Source of the DNA: Pandoraea cepalis | GTDB taxonomy: Bacteria > Pseudomonadota > Gammaproteobacteria > Burkholderiales > Burkholderiaceae | Direction of reading: 5' to 3' | Assembly: GCF_902459665.1 (NCBI RefSeq) | Contig: NZ_CABPSL010000014.1 | Location: 62,001 to 126,000, forward strand | DNA length: 64,000 nucleotides | Part shown: positions 44,485 through 53,481 of the stretch, one piece after another | Layout: each line of letters opens with the position of its first letter | Numbering within the stretch: position 1 is the first letter of the stretch | Made by a program: the position numbers and the translations under genes | Notes under the pieces: model-generated | What the model was told of the DNA's origin: nothing | Database searches by the model: none | What the model saw: only the letters and a program-made list of their open reading frames with translations

Positions 44485-45168
44485 ATGAGCAAAGCACAGA
44501 CAAAGAGCGACGCGTTGCGGGAGAGCATTCTGGAGGTCGCAACGCGGCTGTTTATCGAGCGGGGTTTCGACGGGACGAGCTTCAACGACATTGCGGATGT
44601 CGTGGGCGTGAGTCGTCCGGCGCTGTACTACTACTTCAAGAGCAAGGAAGCGATTCTCGAAGTGTTGACCACGGTGGTCACGCGCGCGGCGGGGGAGTTG
44701 GCCTCCGAGGCGTTACCGGAGGATTTGCGGCAACCGGCCGCGATGTTGCGGCATCTAGTGTTGCGGCATGCTCATCTGATCCTCACGCATCCGTTGCAAT
44801 TTCGTGTGGTGGAGCGCAATGAGGACAACTTGCCGCTCAAGCAAAGGAAGCTCGCCGAGCAATCGCGGCGCGCGGTGCTTGAACAGTTCCGGCAGGCGAT
44901 TGAGTTGGGTATCGAACGCGGTCAGTTTCGTATGATGGACGCCAAGGTCGCCGCGTTCTCGATCATCGGCATGTGCAACTGGACAGCCTGGTGGTTCACG
45001 CCGTCCGGTCCGCGCAAGGTTGACGAGATCGCGGAGCAGATTGCCGACATGGCGCTGCGCTCGGTCGAGCAAGATGCGGGGCGGCAGCTCAGCGAGCAAA
45101 GTGTGGCGGGAGTGTTGAAGCTATTGCGTGACGATATTGATTTGCTCGAGCGACATGTCAAGCCGTAA
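44485..45168 (+). CDS. TetR family transcriptional regulator
   Basis: The 227-residue TetR-type regulator has the helix-turn-helix TSFNDIADVVGVSRPALYYY at about residues 34-53 and a larger C-terminal effector domain. The ATG at 44485 with GAAGG upstream is favoured over an in-frame ATG at 44398, which would place the start inside the divergent promoter region. It is divergent from the aromatic operon. TetR proteins next to CoA-ligase pathways often sense the CoA ester, so that is a reasonable guess for the effector. Confidence 0.88.
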   Translation: MSKAQTKSDALRESILEVATRLFIERGFDGTSFNDIADVVGVSRPALYYYFKSKEAILEVLTTVVTRAAGELASEALPEDLRQPAAMLRHLVLRHAHLILTHPLQFRVVERNEDNLPLKQRKLAEQSRRAVLEQFRQAIELGIERGQFRMMDAKVAAFSIIGMCNWTAWWFTPSGPRKVDEIAEQIADMALRSVEQDAGRQLSEQSVAGVLKLLRDDIDLLERHVKP

Positions 45169-45528
45169 GTGAAGGGGACTACCAACGAGCTATGTGACTC
45201 GATTCTGATGACCCGCAACGAAGTCGAACTTCATTGGCAGGAAAAAAAGGCGCGACAGGACTTTTGATCGTTTCCCAATTCAGCTCGTCCGTCGCGACGC
45301 GGCGCCGAGCGCATCGGGCGGGGTCGTCGAGGCGTGGATGCAATGGGACATCGATCAGTGGATGCTCGAATCCATCGCCTTTCAAGTGCGTCGCCCTGTG
45401 TAATGGCTCATGGCCGGTGGCGCACACACGGGAAAGGCCGAGATCGGCTGTGGATTCAACCGGTCATTCGCAAGCGGCTCCATATGGCCTTGCGAGCGTC
45501 CGCTTAACGCGAAGGAACGGTCCTGTTT
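45169..45528. other. Intergenic region with no supported gene
   Basis: 360 bp between the TetR gene and the convergent ArsO-like gene. One frame reads an ordered-looking stretch (VVEAWMQWDIDQWMLESIAF at about 45327-45386) that might be a remnant of a lost gene, but it is short and not recognised. No terminator or RNA gene is seen. Confidence 0.4.
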
Positions 45529-46581
45529 TCATCGTACATATTGGACTATGTTCCCCGCCGCCTCTCGAGCGCTACGCATTACACCAATGAGCGTGGCCGA
45601 CGCAGCCCCGCACCACTCGCCGTAGCCGACCAACCACAAGCGTTCCTCGTTTCGGGCGTGCGTCCCATCTGTCCTTGGTAATCCGTCGCTGTCGCAGATC
45701 TGCAGCGGGTCAAGATGTCTGAGTGCGGGGCGGAACCCTGTGCACCAGATCACGACATCGACGCGGGAGTGCGTGCCGTTGCTCCACACGACGCCGTCTG
45801 CATCGAAGTGGTTGAACGGACGCATTGAGTGCAGAACGCCTCGCGCACGCGCGTCGCGTACAGGCGGAACCATGACGATGTCGCCCAAACCGCCCACCGG
45901 CGCCGTCATCGTGTGCCCATCGCGAAGCGCCTGCCATTTGGCTGTCGCGCGTTCGAACAAGACTCGGCCATCCACGTCATCTGGAAGAAAAGCGGGCTCC
46001 TGCAACGTCACCCACATAGCGTTGCAGACTGTCGATACCTCCGCCAGGATTTGCGCACCCGAGTTGCCGCCGCCCACCACCAGCACGTTTTGTCCGCGCA
46101 GATCGTCCGGGTTGCGATACTGCGCCGAATGCATCTGGCGACCTCGAAAGATCTCGCGTCCAGCGTAGTCTGGGAAATAGGGTGCGCTCCACGTACCGGT
46201 CGCGCTCACCACTGCCTTAGCCCGCCATTCCCCACGATCAGTGGTGACCAGCAAGCCATTCTGGACACGTGAAACGGATTCGACATGAACGGGGCGTCGC
46301 ACCGGGAAGTGATAACGATCCTCGTATCTCGCCAGATAGTCGATGACCTCGTTGCGCGTCGGGTACGTGTCTTGTGATACGGGCATCGGCCAGCCTGGCA
46401 GCGAACTCCATTGCGCCGGCGAAAACAGATGCAGCGAGTCCCAGGTATGTCGCCAGGCGCCTCCGGGGGCGCTCTGGTCATCCAGCACGATATGGTCGAG
46501 TCCCGCACGGCGCAGGAAGTAGGAGGTGGCAAGCCCGGCCTGGCCACCTCCGATGACTACGGCGTTAATGTCTGTAGGCAT
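45529..46581 (-). CDS. arsO: ArsO-like flavin-dependent monooxygenase
   Basis: The 350-residue protein has an FAD motif [19 protein letters not shown], a second dinucleotide motif [16 protein letters not shown] and the linking [13 protein letters not shown]. This is the layout of ArsO-type flavoproteins that accompany ars genes. Their exact reaction on arsenicals is not settled. It is the last gene of the leftward ars cluster, 76 bp after arsA. The start at 46581 (MPTDI) is preferred. An ATG at 46596 would sit directly against the AGGAG. Confidence 0.82.
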   Translation of the reverse strand: MPTDINAVVIGGGQAGLATSYFLRRAGLDHIVLDDQSAPGGAWRHTWDSLHLFSPAQWSSLPGWPMPVSQDTYPTRNEVIDYLARYEDRYHFPVRRPVHVESVSRVQNGLLVTTDRGEWRAKAVVSATGTWSAPYFPDYAGREIFRGRQMHSAQYRNPDDLRGQNVLVVGGGNSGAQILAEVSTVCNAMWVTLQEPAFLPDDVDGRVLFERATAKWQALRDGHTMTAPVGGLGDIVMVPPVRDARARGVLHSMRPFNHFDADGVVWSNGTHSRVDVVIWCTGFRPALRHLDPLQICDSDGLPRTDGTHARNEERLWLVGYGEWCGAASATLIGVMRSAREAAGNIVQYVR

Positions 46582-46657
46582 GCGTTTTCGTTCCATCTCC
46601 TGATTCGAATTTCAGCGGTGTCGCAGCCTATTGCGCTTCAGGGCGGTGGTCGGCGCA

Positions 46658-48421
46658 CTACGTGGCCGCCCGCGACGTGATCACATGCTTGAGGCCGGCT
46701 GCCCCGACCGGTGCCTCGGCAAGCCACGGAATCAATGCGGTGCGCTGCGCCAGATTGTCCGCCACGCGGCGCACGAACGGCACCTCGCAAGTCCCTCGCT
46801 GACATAGCATCGGATCGGTCGTGCCGCTCGCCAGCAACGACTGGTTGATGACCCACGCATACGGCGAAATCCCGGCGCGCGCGAGGTCGGCGCGCAGGCG
46901 CTCCGCTTCGTGAACCGGCGTCGCTTCCGGCAACGTGACGATGAGGATTCGGCTGTAGTCCGGGTCGCGCAGGCGCGGCAGCAACTGACGGACCGACTCC
47001 GGCATGTCACCCTGTGTACGCATCACTTCGCGGTGATAGGCCTCGGCAGCATCGAGCAGCAGGATGGTGTGCCCGGTGGGCGCGGTGTCCAGAACCACAA
47101 AGCCGGATTTGCCTTGATCGACGGTACGCGCGAAGGCCCTGAAGATGGCGATCTCTTCGGTGCAGGGCGAGCGCAGATCTTCTTCGAGCATCGCCCGGCC
47201 GCCCGCGTCGAGATGCGATGCCGCTTTGCCCAGCACTTCCTCGGTGTACTGCTGCACTTCGCGCGCCGGGTCGATGCGGGTGACGCTCAGCCGAGGCACG
47301 ACGCCATCGACGGTGGCGGCTACATGCGAGGCCGGGTCGGTGGTTGAGAGGATGACGTCGTGTCCACGGCCCGCCAGCGCGACAGCGATAGCCGCTGCTA
47401 CGGTAGTCTTGCCCACGCCGCCTTTTCCCATCGTCATGATTACGCCGTGGCCCGTGGTTGCCAGCTCGTCGACGAGTTTCCCCAAGCCCGGCGGCAAGGC
47501 GGTTTCGGGCATCCGGCGCTCGGTCGGCATGCGCACGCGCTCGGGATGCGCCATGTCGCGCAGTGCGTCCAGGCCGACCGTGCCGCGCGGCAGAAACGGA
47601 GTGCGCGTCTGCGGCAAGCCAGCCAGTTCTCGCGGCATGTCGGCCAGCGCCTGCTGCGCACGCTGCGCCATGGCGGTCGCGATGGCGTCGTCACGCTGGT
47701 CCGTGGCAAAGAGCCCATTGATGGCCAGCACCTGGTTGTGAATGCCGAGTTCGGCCAGTTCGTGCCGCGTGCGATTCGCTTCGCGCAACGCCGCGACTTC
47801 CGGGCGACTCACCAGAACGACGGTGGTCTGCGCTGCGTTCGAGAGGCGTTCGACAGTCGCCGCGTACAGCGCCTTCTGTTTCTCTAGCCCGGCCAGTGGC
47901 CCGAGGCACGAGGCGCCCCCAGTCGACGACGAGATAAACTCGTTCCATGCCGACGGCAACGTCAACAAACGCAGCGTGTGGCCCGTCGGGGCGGTATCGA
48001 AAATCACGTGATCGAAATCGACCGTTGCCGCCGGATCGCCGAGAAGTTTGGAGAATTCGTCGAAGGCCGCTATCTCGACCGTGCAGGCCCCGGAAAACTG
48101 TTCCTCCATGTTGCGGATCGCCGCGGCAGGCAAGACGTCGCGATACGGCCCGACCATGCGTTCCCGGTAGGCCTGCGCGGCGGCTTCGGGATCGATATTC
48201 AACGCGAACAGGCCCGCGGCGCCGGGCACTGCCGTCGGCAACTGACTCAGGCCGACGCCAAGTACCTCGTCGAGATTGGAGGCCGGATCCGTGCTGACGA
48301 TGAGCACCCGCTTGCCGGCATCCGCTAGGGCGAGCCCCGTGGCACAGGAAAGCGATGTCTTGCCGACGCCGCCTTTTCCGGTGAAGAACAGATATCGGGT
48401 CTGCGTTTCAGGAAGGGACAT
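46658..48421 (-). CDS. arsA: Arsenical pump-driving ATPase ArsA
   Basis: The 587-residue protein is a tandem duplication of a deviant P-loop ATPase: Walker A FFTGKGGVGKTSLSCA at the N terminus and MTMGKGGVGKTTVAAA in the second half, with DTAPTGHT signatures in each. The metalloid cysteines known from ArsA are present: Cys113 (SGACTVEI), Cys172 (GGASCLGPL) and the C-terminal Cys in LRSPCTEEIAIF. ArsA energises the ArsB pump and accepts As(III) from ArsD. No pump gene is present in this window. It lies 10 bp after the arsN-arsD fusion gene. Confidence 0.95.
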   Translation of the reverse strand: MSLPETQTRYLFFTGKGGVGKTSLSCATGLALADAGKRVLIVSTDPASNLDEVLGVGLSQLPTAVPGAAGLFALNIDPEAAAQAYRERMVGPYRDVLPAAAIRNMEEQFSGACTVEIAAFDEFSKLLGDPAATVDFDHVIFDTAPTGHTLRLLTLPSAWNEFISSSTGGASCLGPLAGLEKQKALYAATVERLSNAAQTTVVLVSRPEVAALREANRTRHELAELGIHNQVLAINGLFATDQRDDAIATAMAQRAQQALADMPRELAGLPQTRTPFLPRGTVGLDALRDMAHPERVRMPTERRMPETALPPGLGKLVDELATTGHGVIMTMGKGGVGKTTVAAAIAVALAGRGHDVILSTTDPASHVAATVDGVVPRLSVTRIDPAREVQQYTEEVLGKAASHLDAGGRAMLEEDLRSPCTEEIAIFRAFARTVDQGKSGFVVLDTAPTGHTILLLDAAEAYHREVMRTQGDMPESVRQLLPRLRDPDYSRILIVTLPEATPVHEAERLRADLARAGISPYAWVINQSLLASGTTDPMLCQRGTCEVPFVRRVADNLAQRTALIPWLAEAPVGAAGLKHVITSRAAT

Positions 48422-48431
48422 GAGCGCCCCC

Positions 48432-49277
48432 CTAGCAGCAGCCTGAACCCGGCGTGCAGCAGTTGCCGGCCTTGATGTGCGGCTTTTCCGCCGCAGTCAG
48501 CGCAATGCCGAGTTTCTGCGCGAGTTGCTGGCGGGACGGATACATGCCCGTCGATACGATGTGGCCGTCGATCACGAGGATCGGCAGCCGTTCCATACCG
48601 GCTTCCATTTCCTTGACCACCGCCGCGTTGGCGGCGAACGCTTGCGGCGCCTGGCCGAGGTTGTAGCGGGCCACGGTGACGCCGTGCGCGTCGACCCACT
48701 TCAGGTCAGCAGCGAATTGCGCCAGCACGGGGTCCACGTCCACACCGCAAACGCCTGTCGAGCAACACATGGCGGGATCAAACACTTCGAGTTTCTTCAT
48801 GGCAGGCACCTTGGAGCCATCGGGATTCAGCGGTTTCCACAAGCACGGGTGCGTCTGCGGGCAGAGATGAGTGAATTCGGGCAGAGCGCGGATCGCTTCG
48901 GGAATGTGGTTTCGCTCGATGCGAATGAACCCGCGCCGTGCAAAGAATGTGTGGGCGGATTCGTCGTTCGGAATAAGATACAGCGCGCGCAGCGATCGCG
49001 TTTGCGCTAGCGCAATAGAAGCGTCGATAAGGCGACTACCGAGACCGGACGCGCGTAGCCGCGGGTGAACAGCGACCGAACGCAGCAGGGCTGCCATGCC
49101 GGCCTGTTCCAGTCCCGCCACCCCGACAATCCCGGCGTCGCGCACGGCGACGTGGAAGCCGTCGAGGCTTTGCGTCGTGAGGTCGCTGGCGGGTAGCCCG
49201 CAGGTGTCCAGCAACGCGCGGATGGCATCGAAGTCGGTGGCGGCTGCCGGGCGAATTTCGTCATCACGTGTGCTCAT
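48432..49277 (-). CDS. arsD: ArsN-type GNAT acetyltransferase fused to ArsD metallochaperone
   Basis: The 281-residue protein has two parts. Residues 1-155 are a GNAT acetyltransferase (VAVHPRLRASGLGSRLIDAS is the acetyl-CoA loop; LYLIPNDESAHTFFARRGF follows), like ArsN proteins of ars operons. Residues 160-281 are a full ArsD. Counting from Met160, Cys12, Cys13 and Cys18 (DPAMCCSTGVCGVD) are in the family positions, and the tail GNCCTPGSGCC carries two vicinal Cys pairs. ArsD hands As(III) to ArsA. An AAGGTG before Met160 (48800) could also allow ArsD alone to be made. Confidence 0.88.
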   Translation of the reverse strand: MSTRDDEIRPAAATDFDAIRALLDTCGLPASDLTTQSLDGFHVAVRDAGIVGVAGLEQAGMAALLRSVAVHPRLRASGLGSRLIDASIALAQTRSLRALYLIPNDESAHTFFARRGFIRIERNHIPEAIRALPEFTHLCPQTHPCLWKPLNPDGSKVPAMKKLEVFDPAMCCSTGVCGVDVDPVLAQFAADLKWVDAHGVTVARYNLGQAPQAFAANAAVVKEMEAGMERLPILVIDGHIVSTGMYPSRQQLAQKLGIALTAAEKPHIKAGNCCTPGSGCC

Positions 49278-49780
49278 GCCGATGCTCCTCTACGGTCGTT
49301 GCCGGGACATCACGGACATGTCTGTCGGAGGGTGATGCATCGCGCCCGGATCGTGTCCAGCTATCGCATCGTGCCCATAATCGCACAACTGGGGCGTCGA
49401 ACCCGTCGTGCCGCGCGGCGACGACGCGCACCTTCCGCAGCGAATTTGCCCCAGCGCTTCCTGCAATAGCCCCGGGCGTCGGCGCTCGGGTTCGACAGGG
49501 CATCCAGCGCAAACGGGTTGATACGACCGCTTGGCGCGCTGCCGGCGCTATACGTGTCTTGACATACGTCAAGAAGGCCACGACTGCCTCTGCCATCATA
49601 GAAGGCCGTCAACGCGGAAGCAGAACCGCACGGGTGCCCAGGGATCCGGACAAGCCTGTAATGTCATCTGAACCTGAAGAAAGGCGGGACGGTCCTTAAC
49701 ACCCTCGTACCGGGACTGCATTGGCCGGCATCATCTTCCGTATTACCTGATTCCGCGTCATTCCTTTGAGGAGCAAGGTC
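49278..49780. other. Intergenic region between ars cluster and thiolase
   Basis: 503 bp with no convincing gene on either strand. It contains a palindromic TCTTGAC-ATAC-GTCAAGA (49557-49574) that could be an operator. GAGGAG just before 49781 serves the thiolase. No arsR or remnant of a pump gene could be recognised. Confidence 0.5.
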
Positions 49781-50965
49781 ATGAGCAACGTTGAAGTGGT
49801 CCTATGCAGCCCTGTGCGTACGGCGATCGGCACCTACGCCGGGACACTCAAGGACGTGCCAGCGCCGACGCTTGGCGCTGCCGTTATCCGCGAAAGCCTC
49901 GGGCGCGCTGGATTGGCCGCCGACAAGGTCCATTCGCTGGTCATGGGCAATGTGATTCAGGCCGGCGTAAAAATGAATCCGGCGCGGCAGGCGGGCATCG
50001 GCGGGGGATTGCCGGTCGACGTTCCGGCGCTTACGGTCAACCGCGTCTGTGGGTCGGGAGCGCAGGCCATCGTCAGTGCGGCCACCGAAATCTGGGCCGG
50101 CATGATCGAGTGCGCGATCGCAGGTGGCATGGAAAACATGGATCGCAGCCCCTATCTGCTACCGCAAGGGCGCTGGGGTGCTCGAATGGGCGACGTGACG
50201 TTGTTCGACAGCATGCTGCTCGACGGGCTCAATGACGCCTTCAGCGGTCAGCATTCAGGCTGGCACACTGAGGATCTCGTAGCAAAGTGTGGCATCTCTC
50301 GTGAAGATCAGGACCGTTGGGCGCTGCGATCTCAACAGCGCTTCGCACAGGCTCAGGCAGCTGGACGCTTCGATGCTGAAATCGTGCCGTTGGAGGTGCC
50401 AGGTCGCAAAGGCCCAACGGTGTTCGACCGCGACGAGCACAATCGGCCGGATACCAGCGCCGAATCGCTTGCCAGGCTCAAGCCGGCCTTTCGCAAGGAC
50501 GGGACGATTACCGCAGGCAACGCGCCCGGCCTGAACAGCGGCGCGGCTGCGATGGTCGTCGCCGAGCGGGGCTGGGCCGAACGCAATGGCCTGACACCAA
50601 TGGCCCGGCTGGTCAGTTATGGCGTGGGAGCGGTGGAGCCGGGTTTCTTCGGCCTGGGCCCGATCCCTGCGGTGCGACAGGCTATTGCGCGCGCCGGCTG
50701 GTCTATATCGGACGTGGATCGCGTAGAAATCAACGAGGCGTTCGCGGCCATCGCACTGGCGTGTCTGCGCGAGCTGGGCTTTGCGGAAGACGTTGTCAAT
50801 GTAGAGGGTGGCGCGATTGCTCATGGACATCCGATCGGTGCGAGCGGCGCTGTGCTGACTACGCGACTGTTACATCAGATGCAGCGTGGCGGCGGTCGGC
50901 GCGGGATCGTGACGCTTTGCATTGGCGGAGGACAGGGCATCGCGCTGGCACTCGAACTGCTGTGA
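49781..50965 (+). CDS. Acetyl-CoA acetyltransferase (thiolase)
   Basis: The 394-residue thiolase has the nucleophilic cysteine in NRVCGSGAQAIVSA (about residue 87), the family motif INEAFAAIAL, the catalytic His in AIAHGHPIGASGAVLT and the second cysteine in VTLCIGGGQGIAL. It condenses or splits acyl-CoA chains. GAGGAG lies upstream of the ATG at 49781. It stands alone between the ars cluster and tRNA-Ser, and is not obviously tied to the aromatic operon, though an acyl-CoA end step is possible. Confidence 0.92.
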   Translation: MSNVEVVLCSPVRTAIGTYAGTLKDVPAPTLGAAVIRESLGRAGLAADKVHSLVMGNVIQAGVKMNPARQAGIGGGLPVDVPALTVNRVCGSGAQAIVSAATEIWAGMIECAIAGGMENMDRSPYLLPQGRWGARMGDVTLFDSMLLDGLNDAFSGQHSGWHTEDLVAKCGISREDQDRWALRSQQRFAQAQAAGRFDAEIVPLEVPGRKGPTVFDRDEHNRPDTSAESLARLKPAFRKDGTITAGNAPGLNSGAAAMVVAERGWAERNGLTPMARLVSYGVGAVEPGFFGLGPIPAVRQAIARAGWSISDVDRVEINEAFAAIALACLRELGFAEDVVNVEGGAIAHGHPIGASGAVLTTRLLHQMQRGGGRRGIVTLCIGGGQGIALALELL

Positions 50966-51334
50966 ACGCTCGTAGCGGTTGCGCGCGCAAGCCATGATTC
51001 GTTGAAGCGGTGCCGACCTTAGACATGAAAGCACCAGATCAACTGCTCCAGCCACTACATCGTTCTTCGTAGAGGTGACGTGGCGATCGTCAGCAATGTG
51101 TCCGCGCGGACGTCTCCTTATAGGCTCGAAGCTGTCGTCGGCTCTGCTACTTGTAGAAGGACTGGTTTGGGTCGAAAGCCGACATCAATTGCACCTAAGC
51201 GCCTTCGTCACCGCCTTGTCCAAACGACGTCTCACACGGCGTAACTTCCTCCTTTTGCGGAGCAACCCCGAAAAAAGTTGCGGAGCACTGTCTGAAAACG
51301 CCAGTGGCTACTACCGGGAAAACCAAGGAAAAAT
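50966..51334. other. Intergenic region downstream of tRNA-Ser
   Basis: 369 bp without a supported gene. It holds a 10-bp direct repeat TTGCGGAGCA (51255-51264 and 51278-51287). The part from about 51281 is the flank that resembles 29727-29780. A T-run just beyond the tRNA 3' end (51330-51334 region, read on the minus strand) could end tRNA transcription. No integrase is seen. Confidence 0.5.
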
Positions 51335-51424
51335 TGGCGGAGGCGGTGAGATTCGAACTCACGGAAGGGTTACCCCTTCGCTGGTTTTCAAGACCAGTCC
51401 ATTAAACCACTCTGGCACGCCTCC
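51335..51424 (-). tRNA. tRNA-Ser (anticodon UGA)
   Basis: A 90-nt tRNA on the minus strand beginning GGAGGCGTGCC and ending in an encoded CCA. The anticodon loop is CTTGAAA with anticodon TGA. A long variable arm (GCGAAGGGGTAACCCCTTC) and the T arm GTGAGTTCGAATCTCAC are typical of tRNA-Ser. The acceptor stem GGAGGCG pairs with CGCCTCC. Its 3' end faces the accessory region to the left. Confidence 0.96.
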
Positions 51425-51738
51425 GAGGCGTTGCGCACGACCGGGTGTCGTGGCAGGGGAGGTCGTCTGGTGCGACGACTTGGGATGCGTGCGGTCCGGG
51501 AGAATCGGCGTCGGTACCCCGGCGCAGACCGGTACCGCACGGCAGCCGGCATTATACCCGCTCATCCCGCCGTGTGAAGCCTTCATTCCACCCAAATCGC
51601 CTCACACCCCGCCCAAACGCTCACGCTTCCCCCGTCCCCCTCTTGTTTTGTGCCCGTCCGGCATGCATCATGCTTGAAGACGTACGGTGAACGCCCCTCG
51701 CGTTACCGTGCGAGGCCTGACATGACCCGGAGACACTC
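51425..51738. other. Intergenic region upstream of tRNA-Ser
   Basis: 314 bp between tRNA-Ser and the acyl-CoA synthetase gene. Apart from the candidate tRNA promoter near 51551-51578 and the GGAG ribosome site before 51739, nothing is seen. Short ORFs lack features. Confidence 0.5.
51551..51578 (-). promoter_or_regulatory. Candidate promoter of tRNA-Ser
   Basis: On the minus strand, TTCACA (51578-51573) and a perfect TATAAT (51556-51551) are 16 bp apart. The start would lie about 120 bases before the tRNA 5' end. Confidence 0.5.
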
Positions 51739-53463
51739 ATGGATGCCGACACCTCCCGCGACTCCGCCCAAGAGACGTCAAATGACGCCAGCGGCGAGCG
51801 CGCGACCGACACCCCGACGGCCAACGCCTTCACCTGGCAGATTCCGATCCTGTTCAACATCGGTGTCGACGTTTGCGACAAGTGGGCCGATGGCACCAAC
51901 CGGCTCGCCCTCATCCACGAAAGCGCCGACGGCTCGCACGTGCGACTCACGTTCGATGTCCTGAAACAACTCTCGAATCAGCTCGCCAACGAATGGCGCG
52001 CCCACGGCGTCAAGGCCGGCGACCGCGTCGGCATCTTCCTGCCGCAATCGCCCGCCACCCTCGTTGCCCACGTCGCCGCATACAAGCTCGGCGCCATCGC
52101 CGTCCCGCTCTTCACCCTCTTTGGCCCCGAGGCGCTCGCCTATCGTCTGCAAAACTCCGGCGCCGCCGTGCTGGTCACCGACCTCGCAAGCGTCGCGAAG
52201 ATCGACGACATTCGCGCCGAATTGCCCGACCTGCGCCTCGTATATGTCGTCCACGACGATCTCCCCGAAGCCCATCATCACGTCGCCGACGACCAGGACT
52301 GGGGCGTCGCCGAAGATGGCCTGCTCGCGCTCTGGCCCGCCATTGCATCGCGCGACACCCATTTCGAACCCGTCCAAACCCGCGCCGATGCCCCCGCGCT
52401 GATCATCTACACCTCCGGCACCACCGGCAAACCCAAAGGCGCACTGCATGCGCACCGGGTGCTGCTCGGCCACCTGCCCGGCGTGGAGACGTCGCACAAC
52501 GGCTTTCCGCAAGACGGCGACCTGATCTGGACCCCCGCCGACTGGGCCTGGATCGGCGGACTGCTGGACGTTCTGCTCCCCGCGCTGCATCACGGCGTGC
52601 CCGTGCTCTCGCGACGCTTCGAGAAGTTCGATCCGGTCGCCGCGTTCGATCTGATGGCCCGCCACGGCGTGCGCAATACCTTCCTGCCGCCCACCGCGCT
52701 CAAGATGCTGCGCACCGTCCCGTCGCCGCGCGAACACTGGCCGCTGCAACTTCGTTCCGTCGCCAGCGGTGGCGAGTCACTCGGCCCCGAACTGCTGGCC
52801 TGGGGGCGCGAGCACCTCGGTGTCGATATCAATGAGTTCTACGGGCAGACGGAGTGCAATATGGTCGTCTCGTCATGCGCGGCTGAATTTCCGGCGCTGC
52901 CCGGCGCTATCGGACGCGCCGTTCGCGGGCATGACGTGACCATCGTCGACGACGAGGGCACCCCGCTGCCGGTGGGCGCCGTCGGCAATATCGCGATTGC
53001 AAGACCCAACCCGGTCATGTTCCTCGGCTACTGGCATAACCCGGAAGCCACGATGGACAAGTATCGCGGCGACTTCCTGCTCACAGGGGACTCGGGATTC
53101 GTCGATGCGCAGGGCTACATCACGTTCACCGGGCGCTCGGACGATGTGATCACCAGCGCCGGATACCGTATCGGCCCCGGGCCCATCGAAGACTGCTTGA
53201 TCCGACATCCGTCCGTGCAGTTCGCCGCTGTCATCGGTGAGCCGGATGAACTCCGCACGGAAATCGTCAAGGCCTTCGTCGTGCTGCGCGAGGGGTATGA
53301 GCCGTCCGCCGCACTGGCCAAGGAAATTCAGGATTTCGTGAAGCACCGTCTGGCAGCCCACGAGTACCCGCGCAAGGTGGTGTTCCTGCCGGAATTGCCA
53401 ATGACCGTTACTGGCAAGATCATCCGCAAGGCGCTGCGCGAGATGGGCACCGTGCTGGGGTAA
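51739..53463 (+). CDS. Acyl-CoA synthetase (AMP-dependent, medium-chain type)
   Basis: The 574-residue ANL enzyme has a phosphate loop LIIYTSGTTGKPKGALHAHR, the core motif NEFYGQTECNMV, the hinge segment FTGRSDDVITSAGYRIGP and the catalytic lysine in MTVTGKIIRKALR. The segment TPADWAWIGGLLDVLLPALH is typical of the acetyl/medium-chain acyl-CoA synthetase branch. It forms acyl-CoA from a short- or medium-chain acid. GGAG stands six bases before the ATG. The first 30 residues are hydrophilic and probably disordered. Confidence 0.9.
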   Translation: MDADTSRDSAQETSNDASGERATDTPTANAFTWQIPILFNIGVDVCDKWADGTNRLALIHESADGSHVRLTFDVLKQLSNQLANEWRAHGVKAGDRVGIFLPQSPATLVAHVAAYKLGAIAVPLFTLFGPEALAYRLQNSGAAVLVTDLASVAKIDDIRAELPDLRLVYVVHDDLPEAHHHVADDQDWGVAEDGLLALWPAIASRDTHFEPVQTRADAPALIIYTSGTTGKPKGALHAHRVLLGHLPGVETSHNGFPQDGDLIWTPADWAWIGGLLDVLLPALHHGVPVLSRRFEKFDPVAAFDLMARHGVRNTFLPPTALKMLRTVPSPREHWPLQLRSVASGGESLGPELLAWGREHLGVDINEFYGQTECNMVVSSCAAEFPALPGAIGRAVRGHDVTIVDDEGTPLPVGAVGNIAIARPNPVMFLGYWHNPEATMDKYRGDFLLTGDSGFVDAQGYITFTGRSDDVITSAGYRIGPGPIEDCLIRHPSVQFAAVIGEPDELRTEIVKAFVVLREGYEPSAALAKEIQDFVKHRLAAHEYPRKVVFLPELPMTVTGKIIRKALREMGTVLG

Positions 53464-53481
53464 CGCAGCGGTGCCAGGCCG

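Noticed and set aside
45179-45427. 82-codon minus-strand frame between tetR and arsO
   Set aside because: No start signal or family features. The apparent order in one + frame nearby is too short to name.
49264-49699. Short frames on both strands in the gap upstream of the ars cluster, considered as arsR or pump remnants
   Set aside because: No metal-binding or helix-turn-helix motif and no membrane segments could be found.
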